Origin: Haliscomenobacter sp.
Lineage (GTDB): Bacteria > Bacteroidota > Bacteroidia > Chitinophagales > Saprospiraceae
NCBI GenBank assembly: GCA_016713275.1
Contig: JADJPL010000001.1
Coordinates: 62,001-126,000, forward strand
Direction of reading: 5' to 3'
DNA: 64,000 bases
The notes beneath the pieces are model-generated. The model had not been told where the DNA came from. It saw only the letters and a list, made by a program, of their open reading frames with translations, and ran no database searches. This document shows, piece after piece, positions 27,832-38,227 of the stretch. Positions within the stretch are counted from its first letter, which is position 1. Each line of letters starts with the position of its first letter. A program made the position numbers and the translations under genes.

Positions 27832-30309
27832 TTATCCTTTAGCCGTCTTTTTCATCATGCTGGCGTAATCCAGGAAATAAATCACTTTCAGGGACAAGCT
27901 GTTGGACTGGGGCTGGTCGAACAAGCCGTCCAGATTGTCAAAATAATCTACCCCGGAACGGTTTTCGGCATCCAGAATGGCATTTTTCCAGACAAGGTAC
28001 AGATCGGACCCAGGGGCGAAACGCCAGCGGTAGACCATGTCGATATTGAACGCGTTGAAGTTGGTGTCGTGGTTACCCGTATAATCCGTTGGGCCTAAGG
28101 CGCCGCTTTCTTCCAGGACATGAAACCCGCGGTACCCGACTTTGGTCCAGTTGTGCCGCATCCGGAAGCTCAGCGCCATGGCTGCGTTAAAGGTATAGTT
28201 GATATTAAACGTATTTTCTACGTTGATCACATCCCGATAGCCAAAAATGATATCCGATACCTCTTCCAGGAGTCCGGTTTGGGGATTCTCCACAGAGTGG
28301 GCGTAGGTGTTGGCAAACCCGACATTATTGAAGGAGTTGTTGCTGAAAACGCGGAACTGGAAATTCAACCGGTCGTTTACCCGATACCTGGGCCCAAAAT
28401 TCAAAGCCCAACGCCAACGCCCTTCTTCGTCCGATTTATTAAAGTTACCGTTCAGCGTAACGTGCAGGCGTTTGCGTTCGTCGGTTCCAACCCAGAACCC
28501 TGTGCCGTAAATGGCCGGGGCTTTATAAAAGCGCCCGGGCTCGCGGGGCTCAAAATAATCGTTGGTTCCGGCGGGTTCGGCGAATACCCAGGCGTTGGCT
28601 TCCCAGAAGTTTTTCAATTGTCCCCACACCCAGGATTCCATCTCAAGCCCGGTGAATACGCCGGGCTGGTAGAGGCGGTTGTATACCCCATTAAACCCGA
28701 AGTTGGCGCGGTTGAATTTCCAGAACGGTTTCACGATTTGGTAGTTGACTTCCGCCGCGAGGGAGCGCTCGTTGTTGTTGAACAGGAAGCCCAAATCGTT
28801 GGGGTCGTAGGTATCGCTTTCGACGTTGTAGGTGAGTTCGTAGTTCAAGGTCCCGCTGATTTTCCCGACGCCGAGGGAATAGGAGTGGCCCAAGTCGGTG
28901 TTCCCTGGTTCGTATTTCTGGCTTAGTTTCCCGCTACCCCGGAAGCTGAATTTGTTGCCTTTGGGCCGCAGGTCGAACACCAGGCCGCTGGAGTTGGCGT
29001 CATAGGCTTCGCCGCTGCGCAGCACGGTCGTATGGATCAGCGTGAAATAGGAGTTGTTTTTGAGGTTCTGGTCCAGTACCAATACGTTGTAGTTGGTGAG
29101 CGGGTTGGTTTCCACTTCGCGAAACCCGCCGTCGCCGTCTTCGATCCGGGCGTGCATCCGGGCGGCTGTGGCGTTGAAGAAACCGAGGCCGAGGCCTTTT
29201 TTATTCCTCCCGGAAATTTTTGTCGCATTGATGAGTTGGGCTTGCTGGGGGTTGTCTACGACGCGCTCGTCCGGCGCCAGGTTTTGATAAGGTCTGGAGT
29301 AGTAGAAAGGCTGGCCCCCGATACGACGGGAATAGAACAGGTCCCCTTTGTTGAACAACTCCGTGCCTTCGGTAAAAAACTGGCGGTTTTCGTCAAAACG
29401 CACTTCAAAAGGAGAAAGGTTGAGCACCTGATTGTCCGATTGGGCTTCTCCAAAATCGGGCACCAGGGTCATGTCCAGGGTGAATGCATCGTTGATGCCG
29501 TATTTGACGTCCAATCCGCCATTAAAAGAGCGTCCAAAACTATTGACTTTTTGGGCATTTTTGTCCCGGTAATGTTCTGCATAGACGGCCAGGAAAGGCG
29601 TTGCCTGCAATCGAAAGGGCGACTTGATGCCCTGGATGCCGGTGAGAAGTCCGGACTGGTTGATAAACCCGTCGACCTTGGGGTCAATGGGGCTCCAAAA
29701 GCTTTTCTGCTGCAGGCGCTGGATCTGCCTGCCGAAGTTGATATGCCAGGTCTGGGTGTCGGTTTTGGGAAAGCGGATAGCGGCATAAGGGATCTTGATT
29801 TCAGCAATCCACCCGGTGGGGGTAATCGCTGCAGCGCTTTCCCAAACGGCGTCCCAGCCGGTATCCTCTCCAAAAACCGAGTACTTGGCGTCAAATTGCA
29901 CCCCGGCTGGGGTTACAATAAATCCAACGGCATTCAGCCCATCCTGATACGAGTCGATAAACGCGCCAAACCAATCGGTATTGCCAAACTGATCCCGCTG
30001 GGTGAGCTCTTTTTTAATGTCTCCAGGTTCCGTATCCCAACAAATGGCGCCAACGTAGATCCCGGTGTTGTCGTATATGACCTTTACCTCGGTTTTCTGA
30101 GATGAAGGCTCTCCGGGAACGGGTTCGAGCGTGATAAAGTCGGTTCCAGGGGAGACGGCTAGCCAAGCGGCTTCCGTCAAGGCGCCGTCAATTTGAATTG
30201 CGTGCGAGGCGCGGGCGGCCTGTAGCTGTTTTTTAGCAACCACAGGCGCTTGAGCCCCGGTCGATTGGAAGGATAAAACAAAGAATAACAAAGGAATAAA
30301 GGCTTTCAT
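27832..30309 (-). CDS. DUF5916 outer-membrane protein with CBM9-like domain
   Basis: 825 residues with a signal peptide (MKAFIPLLFFVLSFQSTGAQ). A CBM9-like domain follows (SHAIQIDGALTEAAW, KTEVKVIYDNTGIYVGAI), then the DUF5916 region (TLDMTLVPDFGEAQSDNQVL, FFTEGTELFNKGDLFYSRRIG) and a C-terminal beta-strand-rich part consistent with an outer-membrane barrel. It is intact and is a paralogue of the gene at 22710-24918 with modest similarity. The MITE copy 2 lies just beyond its stop. Molecular role unknown. Confidence 0.85.
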   Translation of the reverse strand: MKAFIPLLFFVLSFQSTGAQAPVVAKKQLQAARASHAIQIDGALTEAAWLAVSPGTDFITLEPVPGEPSSQKTEVKVIYDNTGIYVGAICWDTEPGDIKKELTQRDQFGNTDWFGAFIDSYQDGLNAVGFIVTPAGVQFDAKYSVFGEDTGWDAVWESAAAITPTGWIAEIKIPYAAIRFPKTDTQTWHINFGRQIQRLQQKSFWSPIDPKVDGFINQSGLLTGIQGIKSPFRLQATPFLAVYAEHYRDKNAQKVNSFGRSFNGGLDVKYGINDAFTLDMTLVPDFGEAQSDNQVLNLSPFEVRFDENRQFFTEGTELFNKGDLFYSRRIGGQPFYYSRPYQNLAPDERVVDNPQQAQLINATKISGRNKKGLGLGFFNATAARMHARIEDGDGGFREVETNPLTNYNVLVLDQNLKNNSYFTLIHTTVLRSGEAYDANSSGLVFDLRPKGNKFSFRGSGKLSQKYEPGNTDLGHSYSLGVGKISGTLNYELTYNVESDTYDPNDLGFLFNNNERSLAAEVNYQIVKPFWKFNRANFGFNGVYNRLYQPGVFTGLEMESWVWGQLKNFWEANAWVFAEPAGTNDYFEPREPGRFYKAPAIYGTGFWVGTDERKRLHVTLNGNFNKSDEEGRWRWALNFGPRYRVNDRLNFQFRVFSNNSFNNVGFANTYAHSVENPQTGLLEEVSDIIFGYRDVINVENTFNINYTFNAAMALSFRMRHNWTKVGYRGFHVLEESGALGPTDYTGNHDTNFNAFNIDMVYRWRFAPGSDLYLVWKNAILDAENRSGVDYFDNLDGLFDQPQSNSLSLKVIYFLDYASMMKKTAKG

Positions 30310-30556
30310 AGGGCGATTTCTTTAAAGGTGTGAAGGGCTCGGGAAGCGATGCAAACCAACCTCCCTCCTGAGAGACAAGGACGGACTTGGCCGGCAGAAG
30401 TTGCAATAGCGTCCCTGCTTTTTGCCTATTAGAGCCAACATGTCGACCAACAACCAAAAAAGGCGGATAAAAGGGCACATTTTAGTCTCCTAAAAACACG
30501 AAAAGGGAATCTGACCGGGAATTCTATTCAAATGGCTGGCAGCTGTATAAAATTGT

Positions 30557-30564
30557 TAATTTTG
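30557..30564 (+). promoter_or_regulatory. -7 element before the cyclase gene
   Basis: TAATTTTG fits TAnnTTTG, 30 bases before GTG 30594. The -33 box is not evident. Confidence 0.35.
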
Positions 30565-30593
30565 AAACTGAATAAATCTGTGCATCGTATATC

Positions 30594-33500
30594 GTGAAGT
30601 CCCTAATCCCTCATTTTATCCAGGAGAAAGTCCTCGAACGCCAATGGCACGGCTCATTGAACGCCTATGTCATGTTCATCGACTTGTCGGGCTTCACCTC
30701 CCTGACGGAGACGTTGATGAAAAAAGGGAACCAGGGGGCGGAAGAACTCTCCCTCATTCTCAACGAGATCTTTGAACCCCTGGTCGGGTTTGTCTATGAA
30801 CGGGGCGGGTTTATTCCCCATTTTGCCGGTGATTCGTTTTTCGCCCTATTTCCCAATGCCGATCCGCAGAGCGGCAGGTGTTTTCTGGATGCAGCAGCAA
30901 TGGCGGTGGAATTTTTCCAAAAGCGCTCCTTTTCTTTTGGCGGGTTCCTCATCGGGCTCAAGATCGGATTGTCGCACGGCGAAGTGGAGTGGGGCATTGC
31001 CGGCCATGCGACCTATGGGTTCTATTTTAAGGGCGCCCCTATCGATCAAAGTGCGGCCTGCCAGGATAAAGCCAAAGACAAGAACTACCCGATTGTGCTT
31101 GATAACCCCGCGCTGCTCCGTTTGACCGATTTGGCGTTGGACGCCACGGAATTCGAGCCTGGGTTTTTCTCTTTGGCCCCGCCATCTTCCAACCTTCGGG
31201 CCAAACGGAAAGAGACCGTGCTGCCTCCGCTGCAACGGGAAGTCATGCTGAGCTTTTTGCCTCAGGAGGTCGTCGAATTTCAACAACGAGGGGAGTTTCG
31301 CACGGTGGTCTCTGTGTTCCTCGCCTTTGACGGGGTCAAGGAGCGCCGCATCCTCAACCGCCTGATCAACGTCCTTCTGGAGCAGATCACTACCTTCTCC
31401 GGGTACCTCAAGGAATTCGATTTTGGCGATAAAGGCTCCCTGGTATCGTGTTTTTTTGGCGCCCCGGTCTCGTTTGAGAACAACGACAACCGGGCGCTGG
31501 AGTTTATCTATTCGCTCCGGCAGGAACTGCACGAACTGATGGAGACTTATGGGGTGAAGTTTAGAGCGGGCGCCACCATGGGGATGGCGTATACCGGCAT
31601 TGTCGGAGGCAAGGAACGTTGCCAGTACGCTATGGTTGGCAACAGGGTTAACCTGGCCGCCCGGCTCATGGCTTCCGCCCGTTGGGGCGAAGTTTTGGTC
31701 GACGGAGAGATCAGCAAAAACCGCCACTTTATTTTTCAGCATCACGGAGATATTCAATACAAAGGGATCGAGGGGAATATTCCCACTTACCGGCTCGAAA
31801 CCCGCAGCGGAGAGCAAGCTCAGGCGTATTCAGGCCCGCTCATTAGCCGGGATGCGGAGTTGAACAAGTTACTGGATTTTGCTTCCCCGCTATTCCTCAA
31901 GCGGCCGGCCGGGGTCGCCTTCGTCTTCGGAGAAGCCGGTATTGGCAAAAGCCGGCTCAGTTATGAAACCCGGAAAGAAATCGCGGAAAAGCAGGACGTC
32001 ATGTGGGCTTATTGCCCCGCAGACCAAATCCTGCGCAAGCCATTCAACCCCTTTACGTATTTTCTGAAAAATTACTTTGGCCAGTCTTCCGAAGAACAGG
32101 CTTCCCGCAATCTGGAACGGTTTGAAAGCAGGTACCAAAATCTGTATGAGCGCCTGGCCAACGTTCCCGGTATTGATGCCCAGGGTTTGCGCGACGAACT
32201 GGCCCGCACCAAATCGGTGCTGGGCGCGCTGGTCGGCATTGTTTACCTCGATTCGGTATGGGAGCAATTAGATGCCCGCGGACGGTACCAAAATACCATC
32301 CAGGCGGTAGTGAACCTGTTTTGCTGTGAAGCCCTGCTCCAGCCACTGGTGATCGAACTGGAAGACGCGCATTGGATCGACGAGAACTCTCAGGAACTGG
32401 TCGTGGAATTCCTCCGCCAGATCACGCGTTTCCCGATGTTGCTGCTGGTCACTTCCCGGTTTAATGACGATGGAAGCCATCCGCCCATTTTTGAGATCTC
32501 CCTGTCCCGTGCAGCCCATATTCCCAAGCTGGAAATCGACTTGAATGCCTTGCAAAGCAACTTCGTCCGGCAATTTGCCGAAAACCGGCTCAATGGGAAA
32601 ATTACGTCCGAATTCCTGGACCTTCTGCTTCGGAGCACCAACAGCAACCCGTTTTACCTCGAACAACTCCCTGGAGTATTTTGAGGAGCAGCAGCTTCTG
32701 AGCAACCACAACCAGGTCTGGACGGTCAAAGATCCGAATATCCAGCTTTCCAATTCCATTAACGCCATTCTTACGGCGCGCATCGACCGGCTATCGGCGC
32801 TGGCTAAAGGAAACCGTCAAAGCGGCGGCTGTTATCGGGAGGGAGTTCGAATTACCCGTTTTGGCAGAACTCATGCTCCACCACGAGGAATACCTCCGGC
32901 AAAACGGAAACTCCCTGCACCTGCTCCACGAACAAGTGCAGGTAGGAGAAAAAGGACAGATCTGGAGAGCGATGACGGAGCTTCGGTATATTTTCCGGCA
33001 CGCGTTGCTGAGAGAGGCCGCTTACAGTATGCAATTGCGGGCCACGCTTCAGCATTTGCACCGCCTGATCGCCGAAGCGCTGGAAAGACTGTACCGCGAT
33101 CAGCTCGAAGACCGGTACTTCGACCTGGCTTTTCATTATGAACAGGGCCACGTTTCGGAAAAAACGGTCTTCTACCTGGAAAAAGCCGGGGATTTTGCCC
33201 GTAGCCGCTTCCTCAACCAACAGGCCTTGGAGTATTACGACAAACTCCTCCGCCTCGCCGAGGTTCAAAGCAACCCTGCGCAAAAATCACAAATCCTTCT
33301 CAAGAAAGCCAAGATCCTGGATCTGATCGGCAATTGGGACGCTTGTGCGCTCGCGCTGAAGGAGGCGATTTCCAACTCCCGCAAAACCCAGCACACCGAT
33401 CTCCTTGGGCAAGCAACTAATGCCTACGGCCGCCTGCTCATGCTTCAAGGCGACTACCCCCAGGCGATGCGCCAGCTTCAGGAATCCATCCAGATCTTCG

Positions 33501-34630
33501 ACCCGTTAGGCAACAAAGCAGGCAGAACGGAAGCGTTGGGCAACCTGGGCAACCTCTATTTCCGCCAGGGAAAATACCCGGAGGCCGAACAGTACTTCCA
33601 CCAAAGTATCGAAATGGCCCGCCAATTGGAAGGATTTCATCTCGATGCTCAAATCGTTGCCAACCTGGGCCTGACCTACATGAACCGGGGCAACTACGAA
33701 GAGGGCATCCGCTGCCAGCTCGAACATCTGGCGCTCTGCGAGCAGCAAAACGACAAACCCGGCATGGCCGTCATCGATACCTATCTGGGTATCGTCTACC
33801 TGGAAAAAGGCAGCTACCAGGAAGCGCTGGACAGCTTCCAAAGGGGCCTCGCCCTGTGCAACGAGCTCGGCAACAAACAGCTGATTTCTATCGCCATCGG
33901 CAATATCGGTATCGTCTACGAAAGGCAGGGCAACTACAAACAGGCCATGGAAAATTACCTCAAAGACCTGGAGCTTTGCGAAGAACTGGGCGATAAACAA
34001 GGAACCGCCATCGCCCTGGGACTGATTGGACAACTCTTGAATATACAGGGCGAGTTTCACCGGGCCATCGAATACTTGCAGAAGGACCTGATGCTTTGCG
34101 AAGAACTGAGCTACCAGAAGGGAATTGCCAAAGCTGTCAATACCCTGGGCGATATTTTCTTCAACCTCCAGCAATACGCCCGCTCCCTGCATTTCTACAA
34201 CCGGGCTATCGAGGTGACCCGCCAAATCAAAAATAAGCTGGTGCTGGGGTTTAGCCTTGTAGAAAAAGGAACCGTCCTGTTGGAAACCGGGGATTGGCCG
34301 GAGTTGCATAAAGTGGTTCAGCAGGCTCAAAACGTGGCCGAGGAGTTGGGCAACCCCGACCTCCACTTTGAAGCCCGCTTGCTAGCCGCCAAAACCCGGT
34401 ACGCGCTTGGGAAAACAGAGGAGGCAAAAGATATGCTTGTGGCCTTGCTCCAAACCACCAATGGAATAGACCATGAAGCCTCCTTGCACTACGAACTGTT
34501 CCGAATCGATCCGGACAATGCCGAAAGCAGGGATATAGCCCTGGCGCTTTACCGGGAGCTGAATCAGGCTACGCCCAGGTACTTGTTCAGGCTGCGACTG
34601 GAAATTCTGGAAAAATTACAAAACGTCTGA
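30594..34630 (+). CDS. Adenylate/guanylate cyclase-AAA ATPase-TPR protein, two frameshifts
   Basis: GTG start. Two class III cyclase homology regions come first (YVMFIDLSGFTSLTETLMKK; then RAGATMGMAYTGIVGG and MVGNRVNLAARLM), next an AAA/NTPase with Walker A GEAGIGKSR and an LEDAHWID segment, then ~12 TPR repeats in two styles (GNLGNLYFRQGKYPEAEQYF). The layout is that of the soluble-cyclase family with an ATPase and TPR tail. Extra bases near 32666 and 32809 shift the frame twice; removing them restores FYLEQSLEYFEEQQLL and AKETVKAAAVIGREFELPVL. Total about 1345 residues. The first domain keeps FIDLSGFT; activity is plausible but unproven. Confidence 0.82.
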
Positions 34631-35475
34631 CGCCTCCGGCAATCGGTCTCCTGGCTGGTTGAACAGGCGCTCGAATAGCGCGGCGTAGTCCGGAAGGATC
34701 TCCCGAAAAGCCTCCGGAAAATGGAAAAAATGCACCATGGCCGCGGGCAGGAGTTCTACATCCGGGCGATTGACGTACGCGAACAGCGCATCTTTCTGAA
34801 ATCCGCTCACCTGGGTCAGGCGTTCCCAATCGCTATCGGCGCCGGCGGGCCACGGCAGGTCCGGGTAGCTGAGCACGAAGCCCCGCGCCCACTCGTGCAA
34901 GCCCACATTATAATATTGCGTGGGTTCAAAAAAGCCCTTGATCAGATGCTGAGCGGAAAAATCAGCACCCCGTCTTCTTCAAACAACTCTGAAGCATGAA
35001 AATCCATCGGATACTGAGGGGAAGGAAAGGGGCCGGGATAGATGACCGTCACGTTGAATTTCGGCAATAAAAAGGAGGCCTTGTGGCGGGTCAGTAAAAC
35101 GGCATTGGCTGCCACGATAAACTGGATGTCTTCCGATATCTTGTCATCAAATGCAGGCCCCTTTAAACTCGATGTTCATCCGAAACATCGCCGTTTTTGC
35201 CGAAATAGGTCTTTCTCCATACCGGAAAACCGCTGGTAGGGCTCAAAACGCTCCTCCAGCATCGCACGGATAGGCGCCGGCACATCCGGAGGAAACCGTT
35301 GATACCACCACCAATCGAGCTGAGGGCTAAGTACGTAAATTACCCCTAACAAAATGGCCGGAAAAATTACGTACTTCGAGTACTGGTCGTCGTACGTAAA
35401 AGCCCAATACAGCATAAAAGCGGCAAAAAGCGCCAGGGGTATCGCGAGGGTCTTGGATGGCGTCATCATTGGCAA
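34616..35475 (-). CDS. MtfA-like (M90) membrane protein with degenerate zinc motif; two frameshifts
   Basis: The start region has two membrane segments (LAIPLALFAAFMLYWAF, VIFPAILLGVIYVL). A missing base in the run at 35194-35198 restores RQKTAMFRMNIEFKGPAFDD, and one at 34957-34961 restores LIFSAQHLIKGFFEPTQYYN. The whole (~287 residues) resembles zinc-dependent MtfA/M90 peptidases: FIVAANAVLL, then FNVTVIYPGPF, and a C-terminal FPEAFREILPDYAALF. Where family members have HEFAH, this reads HEWAR, so the second metal-binding His is absent. The gene overlaps the end of the convergent cyclase gene by 15 bases. Confidence 0.65.
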
Positions 35476-35643
35476 TGGTGGGTTGATCCGAAAAAACCTG
35501 GTGGATTTTTCCCAAAAGTAGCACTTTGCCCATACTACCAGGCATTTTTCGTTTAGACCTTACTCGTTTCTCCCCTCTGGCAGGGCTGGATTCGTCCGAA
35601 CCGCAAAAGTCCGGCAGGTTATACAGGATTTTTTTTACCCGCA

Positions 35644-35675
35644 CTTGTGCCAAACAAAAAAACCGGTTATATTTG
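35644..35675 (+). promoter_or_regulatory. Promoter of tRNA-Phe and probably the his operon
   Basis: CTTG at 35644-35647 and TATATTTG at 35668-35675, spacer 20, fit the Bacteroidota promoter pattern. Initiation near 35682 would precede the tRNA by ~29 bases. No second promoter match is seen between the tRNA and the his leader. Confidence 0.5.
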
Positions 35676-35710
35676 CCGTCGCTTTCCTAGAAAGCAAGGC
35701 CAATATGCAC

Positions 35711-35786
35711 GGTACGGTAGCTCAGTCGGTAGAGCACAGGGCTGAAAATCCTGGTGTCGGCGGTTCGACCCCGCCCCGTACCACCA
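35711..35786 (+). tRNA. tRNA-Phe (GAA)
   Basis: A full cloverleaf: acceptor GGTACGG/CCGTACC, D arm GCTCAGTCGGTAGAGC, anticodon loop CTGAAAA with anticodon GAA, T arm GGCGGTTCGACCCCGCC, discriminator A and an encoded CCA (35784-35786). It is 10 bases upstream of the his leader frame. Confidence 0.97.
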
Positions 35787-35796
35787 AAAGAACGCT

Positions 35797-35856
35797 ATGT
35801 ATTCTGTAATGCATCACCATCATCATTCCTTCTCTTGCCCTCAAAGCAAGTGGTGA
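35797..35856 (+). CDS. hisL: his operon leader peptide
   Basis: A 19-codon frame, MYSVMHHHHHSFSCPQSKW, with five consecutive His codons (35812-35826). It lies upstream of hisG and ahead of a strong terminator. A run of His codons in a short frame before hisG is the classical signature of attenuation control. An internal ATG at 35809 could also start it. Confidence 0.88.
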   Translation: MYSVMHHHHHSFSCPQSKW

Positions 35857-35903
35857 TGGCTGTGTGAGCGCGCTGAAAGCTCAAAAAGAGGTCTACCATT
35901 TGC
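35812..35903 (+). promoter_or_regulatory. Histidine attenuator: alternative pairings
   Basis: Region 1 (CATCACCA, 35812-35819, the His codons) pairs with region 2 (TGGTGATG, 35851-35858). Region 2 as GCAAGTGGTG (35846-35855) can instead pair with TACCATTTGC (35894-35903), 10 bp including two G-U, which takes the foot and loop of the terminator. A ribosome stalled at the His codons would free region 2 for the antiterminator; one reaching the stop would cover it and let the terminator form. Confidence 0.7.
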
Positions 35904-35923
35904 CGGTAGACCTCTTTTTTTTT
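35883..35923 (+). terminator. Attenuator terminator before hisG
   Basis: AAAAAGAGGTCTACC (35883-35897) pairs with GGTAGACCTCTTTTT (35905-35919) around a 7-base loop, followed by a T run to 35923. It lies 24 bases before the hisG ATG. Confidence 0.92.
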
Positions 35924-35947
35924 AATTGCCCAAACAAACCTTTAATC

Positions 35948-36798
35948 ATGCAAACCAACCTCAAAATCGCCGTCCAGAAATCCGGCCGCCTCCTGGAAGA
36001 TTCCTTGAAAATCCTCAAAGAATGCGGGATCAAGGTGGAAGAAGGCAAAGACTCGCTCAAAGTCCAGGCCAGCAACTTCCCCATGGAGGTGTTCTACCTG
36101 CGCAACTCGACATTCCCCACTATGTACACGATGGCATCGCCGATGCCGCTATTTTGGGGGAGAATACGGTAGTGGAAACCCAGCGCGACCTGGATATGAT
36201 CCTACCCCTGGGTTTTTCCCGCTGCCGGCTGTCCGTCGCCGTCCCCAACGGCGCCCCTTATACCGGACTGCAATGGCTTCAGGGAAAGAAGATCGCCACG
36301 TCGTATCCCAATTCGCTCCAGGACTTTTTGAGCAAAAACAACCTCCAGGCCGACATCCACGAAATTTCAGGCTCTGTAGAAATTGCGCCGAACATCGGCC
36401 TGGCGGACGCCATCTGTGATCTGGTCAGCTCTGGCAACACCCTGTTCATGAACAACCTGGAGGAAAAAGAGGTCGTACTGAAATCGGAAGCCTGGCTGGT
36501 GGCCAGCAAAAATCGATCCCGGGAAGCGGACGAACTACTCGCTCAACTGGTGTTTCGACTCAAATCCGTTCTCGCAGCCCGCAACAACAAATACCTCCTG
36601 ATGAACGCCCCAACCGAGGCGCTGGAAGATCTCATCCGCATTCTCCCCGGAATGAAAAGCCCCACCGTTATGCCCCTGGCAGAACCAGGCTGGAACTCCG
36701 TCCACACCGTGATCAGCGAAGACCGGTTCTGGGAAATTATCGACCAGCTCAAAGCCCATGGCGCCCAGGGGATTCTTATCATTCCAATTGAAAAATGA
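35948..36798 (+). CDS. hisG: ATP phosphoribosyltransferase, one frameshift
   Basis: First enzyme of histidine synthesis, joining ATP and PRPP. From ATG 35948, MQTNLKIAVQKSGRLLEDSL is the family start. A G is missing near 36109; with it the frame reads LRNSDIPHYVHDGIADAAIL and continues to the end (~284 residues). The PRPP loop region appears as ICDLVSSGNTLFMNNL, and the last ~75 residues form the HisG_C domain of the long, feedback-inhibited form (EPGWNSVHTVISEDRFWEII). It is controlled by the attenuator upstream. Confidence 0.92.
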
Positions 36799-36805
36799 TC
36801 CTTTA

Positions 36806-36905
36806 ACTAGACGTCAGACCTTAGCCGTTAGACCTTACAATTTAATAACTCCGTCCCCGTCCCCGTCTACCGTCTACTCCCCCGTCTACCGTCTAACCTC
36901 TACTA
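36806..36905 (+). repeat. C-rich heptad repeat tract before hisD
   Basis: A 7-base periodic stretch with units such as TAGACCT, TAGCCGT, TAGACCT, then CCGTCTA repeated around 36852-36900. The reverse complement unit TAGACGG is that of the G-rich tracts at 46178 and 48487. It ends 4 bases before the hisD ATG. Confidence 0.6.
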
Positions 36906-36908
36906 TTT

Positions 36909-38213
36909 ATGAAAATCGTTGAATTTCCTCCAAGATCACAGTGGCCTCAAATCCTCGCCCGGCCCCAGATGGAAACCCGGAACCTGGAGCAAACCGTTTC
37001 CGAAATCCTGGAAGACGTGCGGATCAACGGCGACGAGGCGGTGAAACAATACACCACCCTGTTTGACAAAGCCGAACTCGACCGGTTGGACGTTTCTCCG
37101 GAAGAATTCGAGGCCGCTGAGGCATTGGTTTCTTTGGAACTAAAAAAGCCATCGAGACCGCCCGGCAGAACATTTTCCGGTTTCATGAAGCCCAGAAAAC
37201 GGAGGAGTTGGTCGTGGAAACCATGCCGGGCGTCAAATGCTGGCAGCGCAGCTTGCCTATAGAAAAAGTGGGGCTTTATGTCCCCGGCGGAACCGCGCCG
37301 CTTTTCTCCACGGTCCTGATGCTGGGCGTACCGGCTGTGATCGCAGGGTGCAAGGAGATCGTGTTGTGCTCTCCTCCCGGCGCCGACGGCCGGATTCACC
37401 CCGCCATTCTGTACGCCGCTCAGGCAATTGGCATTACCCGGGTGTTCAAAGTCGGAGGCGTTCAGGCGATTGGCGCGATGGCTTTTGGCACCGAGACTAT
37501 TCCCCAGGTATTTAAGATTTTCGGCCCCGGCAACCAGTTCGTCACTGCCGCCAAACAGCTGGTCAGCCGCCTGGGTACGGCCATCGACATGCCCGCCGGG
37601 CCTTCCGAAGTGCTGGTTTGCGCGGATCATTCGGCCGTGCCGGCATATGTGGCTTCCGACCTCCTGTCCCAAGCCGAGCATGGCCAGGATAGCCAGGTCG
37701 TGCTGGTCGCATTCGACAAGCAACTCATCGAAAACGTTCAGGCCGAGTTGGAAGCCCAGCTTCAAACCCTTCCCCCGCCAGGCCATCGCCCGGCAGGCCT
37801 TGTCCCACAGCGTCGCCATTCTCGTAAAGGATAAAAAAGAAGCCATCGAGGTGATTAATGCGTATGCCCCCGAACATCTTATCCTTGCCCTGGAAGATGC
37901 CGCCGAAGTAGCCCGGCAAATCGCCAATGCGGGGTCGGTGTTCCTCGGCAACTACACCCCCGAATCCGTTGGCGACTACGCTTCCGGGACCAACCATACC
38001 CTCCCAACCTACGGCTTCGCCCGCGCGTTCAGTGGAGTGACGCTGGATTCGTTTCAAAAGAAAATCACCTTCCAGCAACTCACCCGGGAAGGCCTGGAAC
38101 TCCTGGGGCCTACCGTAGAAACCATGGCCGAAGCCGAAGAACTGGAAGCGCATAAACAGGCTGTCCGCATCCGACTGCAGTCGATTTCATCGCCCCCAAC
38201 ACCTAATCCTTAA
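36909..38213 (+). CDS. hisD: Histidinol dehydrogenase, two frameshifts
   Basis: Catalyses the last two oxidations, L-histidinol to L-histidine, with NAD and zinc. Family blocks are all present: VGLYVPGGTAPLFSTVLMLG, KVGGVQAIGAMAFGTE, KIFGPGNQFVTAAKQ, IDMPAGPSEVLV, LLSQAEHGQDSQV (zinc His) and NAYAPEHL. The frame breaks at the A run 37142-37147 (one A missing, restoring LKKAIETARQNIFRFHE) and at the C run 37772-37776 (one C extra, restoring LPRQAIARQAL). About 434 residues. The C-terminal tail SSPPTPNP is written by the heptad tract that follows. Confidence 0.92.
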
Positions 38214-38225
38214 TCCCTGCGCCCT
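38187..38225 (+). repeat. C-rich heptad tract between hisD and the amidohydrolase-like gene
   Basis: CGCCCCC AACACCT AATCCTT AATCCCT GCGCCCT, five 7-base units. It overlaps the end of hisD and stops 2 bases before ATG 38228. Confidence 0.55.
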
Positions 38226-38227
38226 CT

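Noticed and set aside
30594..34630. Separate genes for the cyclase and TPR parts
   Set aside because: The text between them reads continuously as ATPase domain once two extra bases are removed, so one long gene is more likely.
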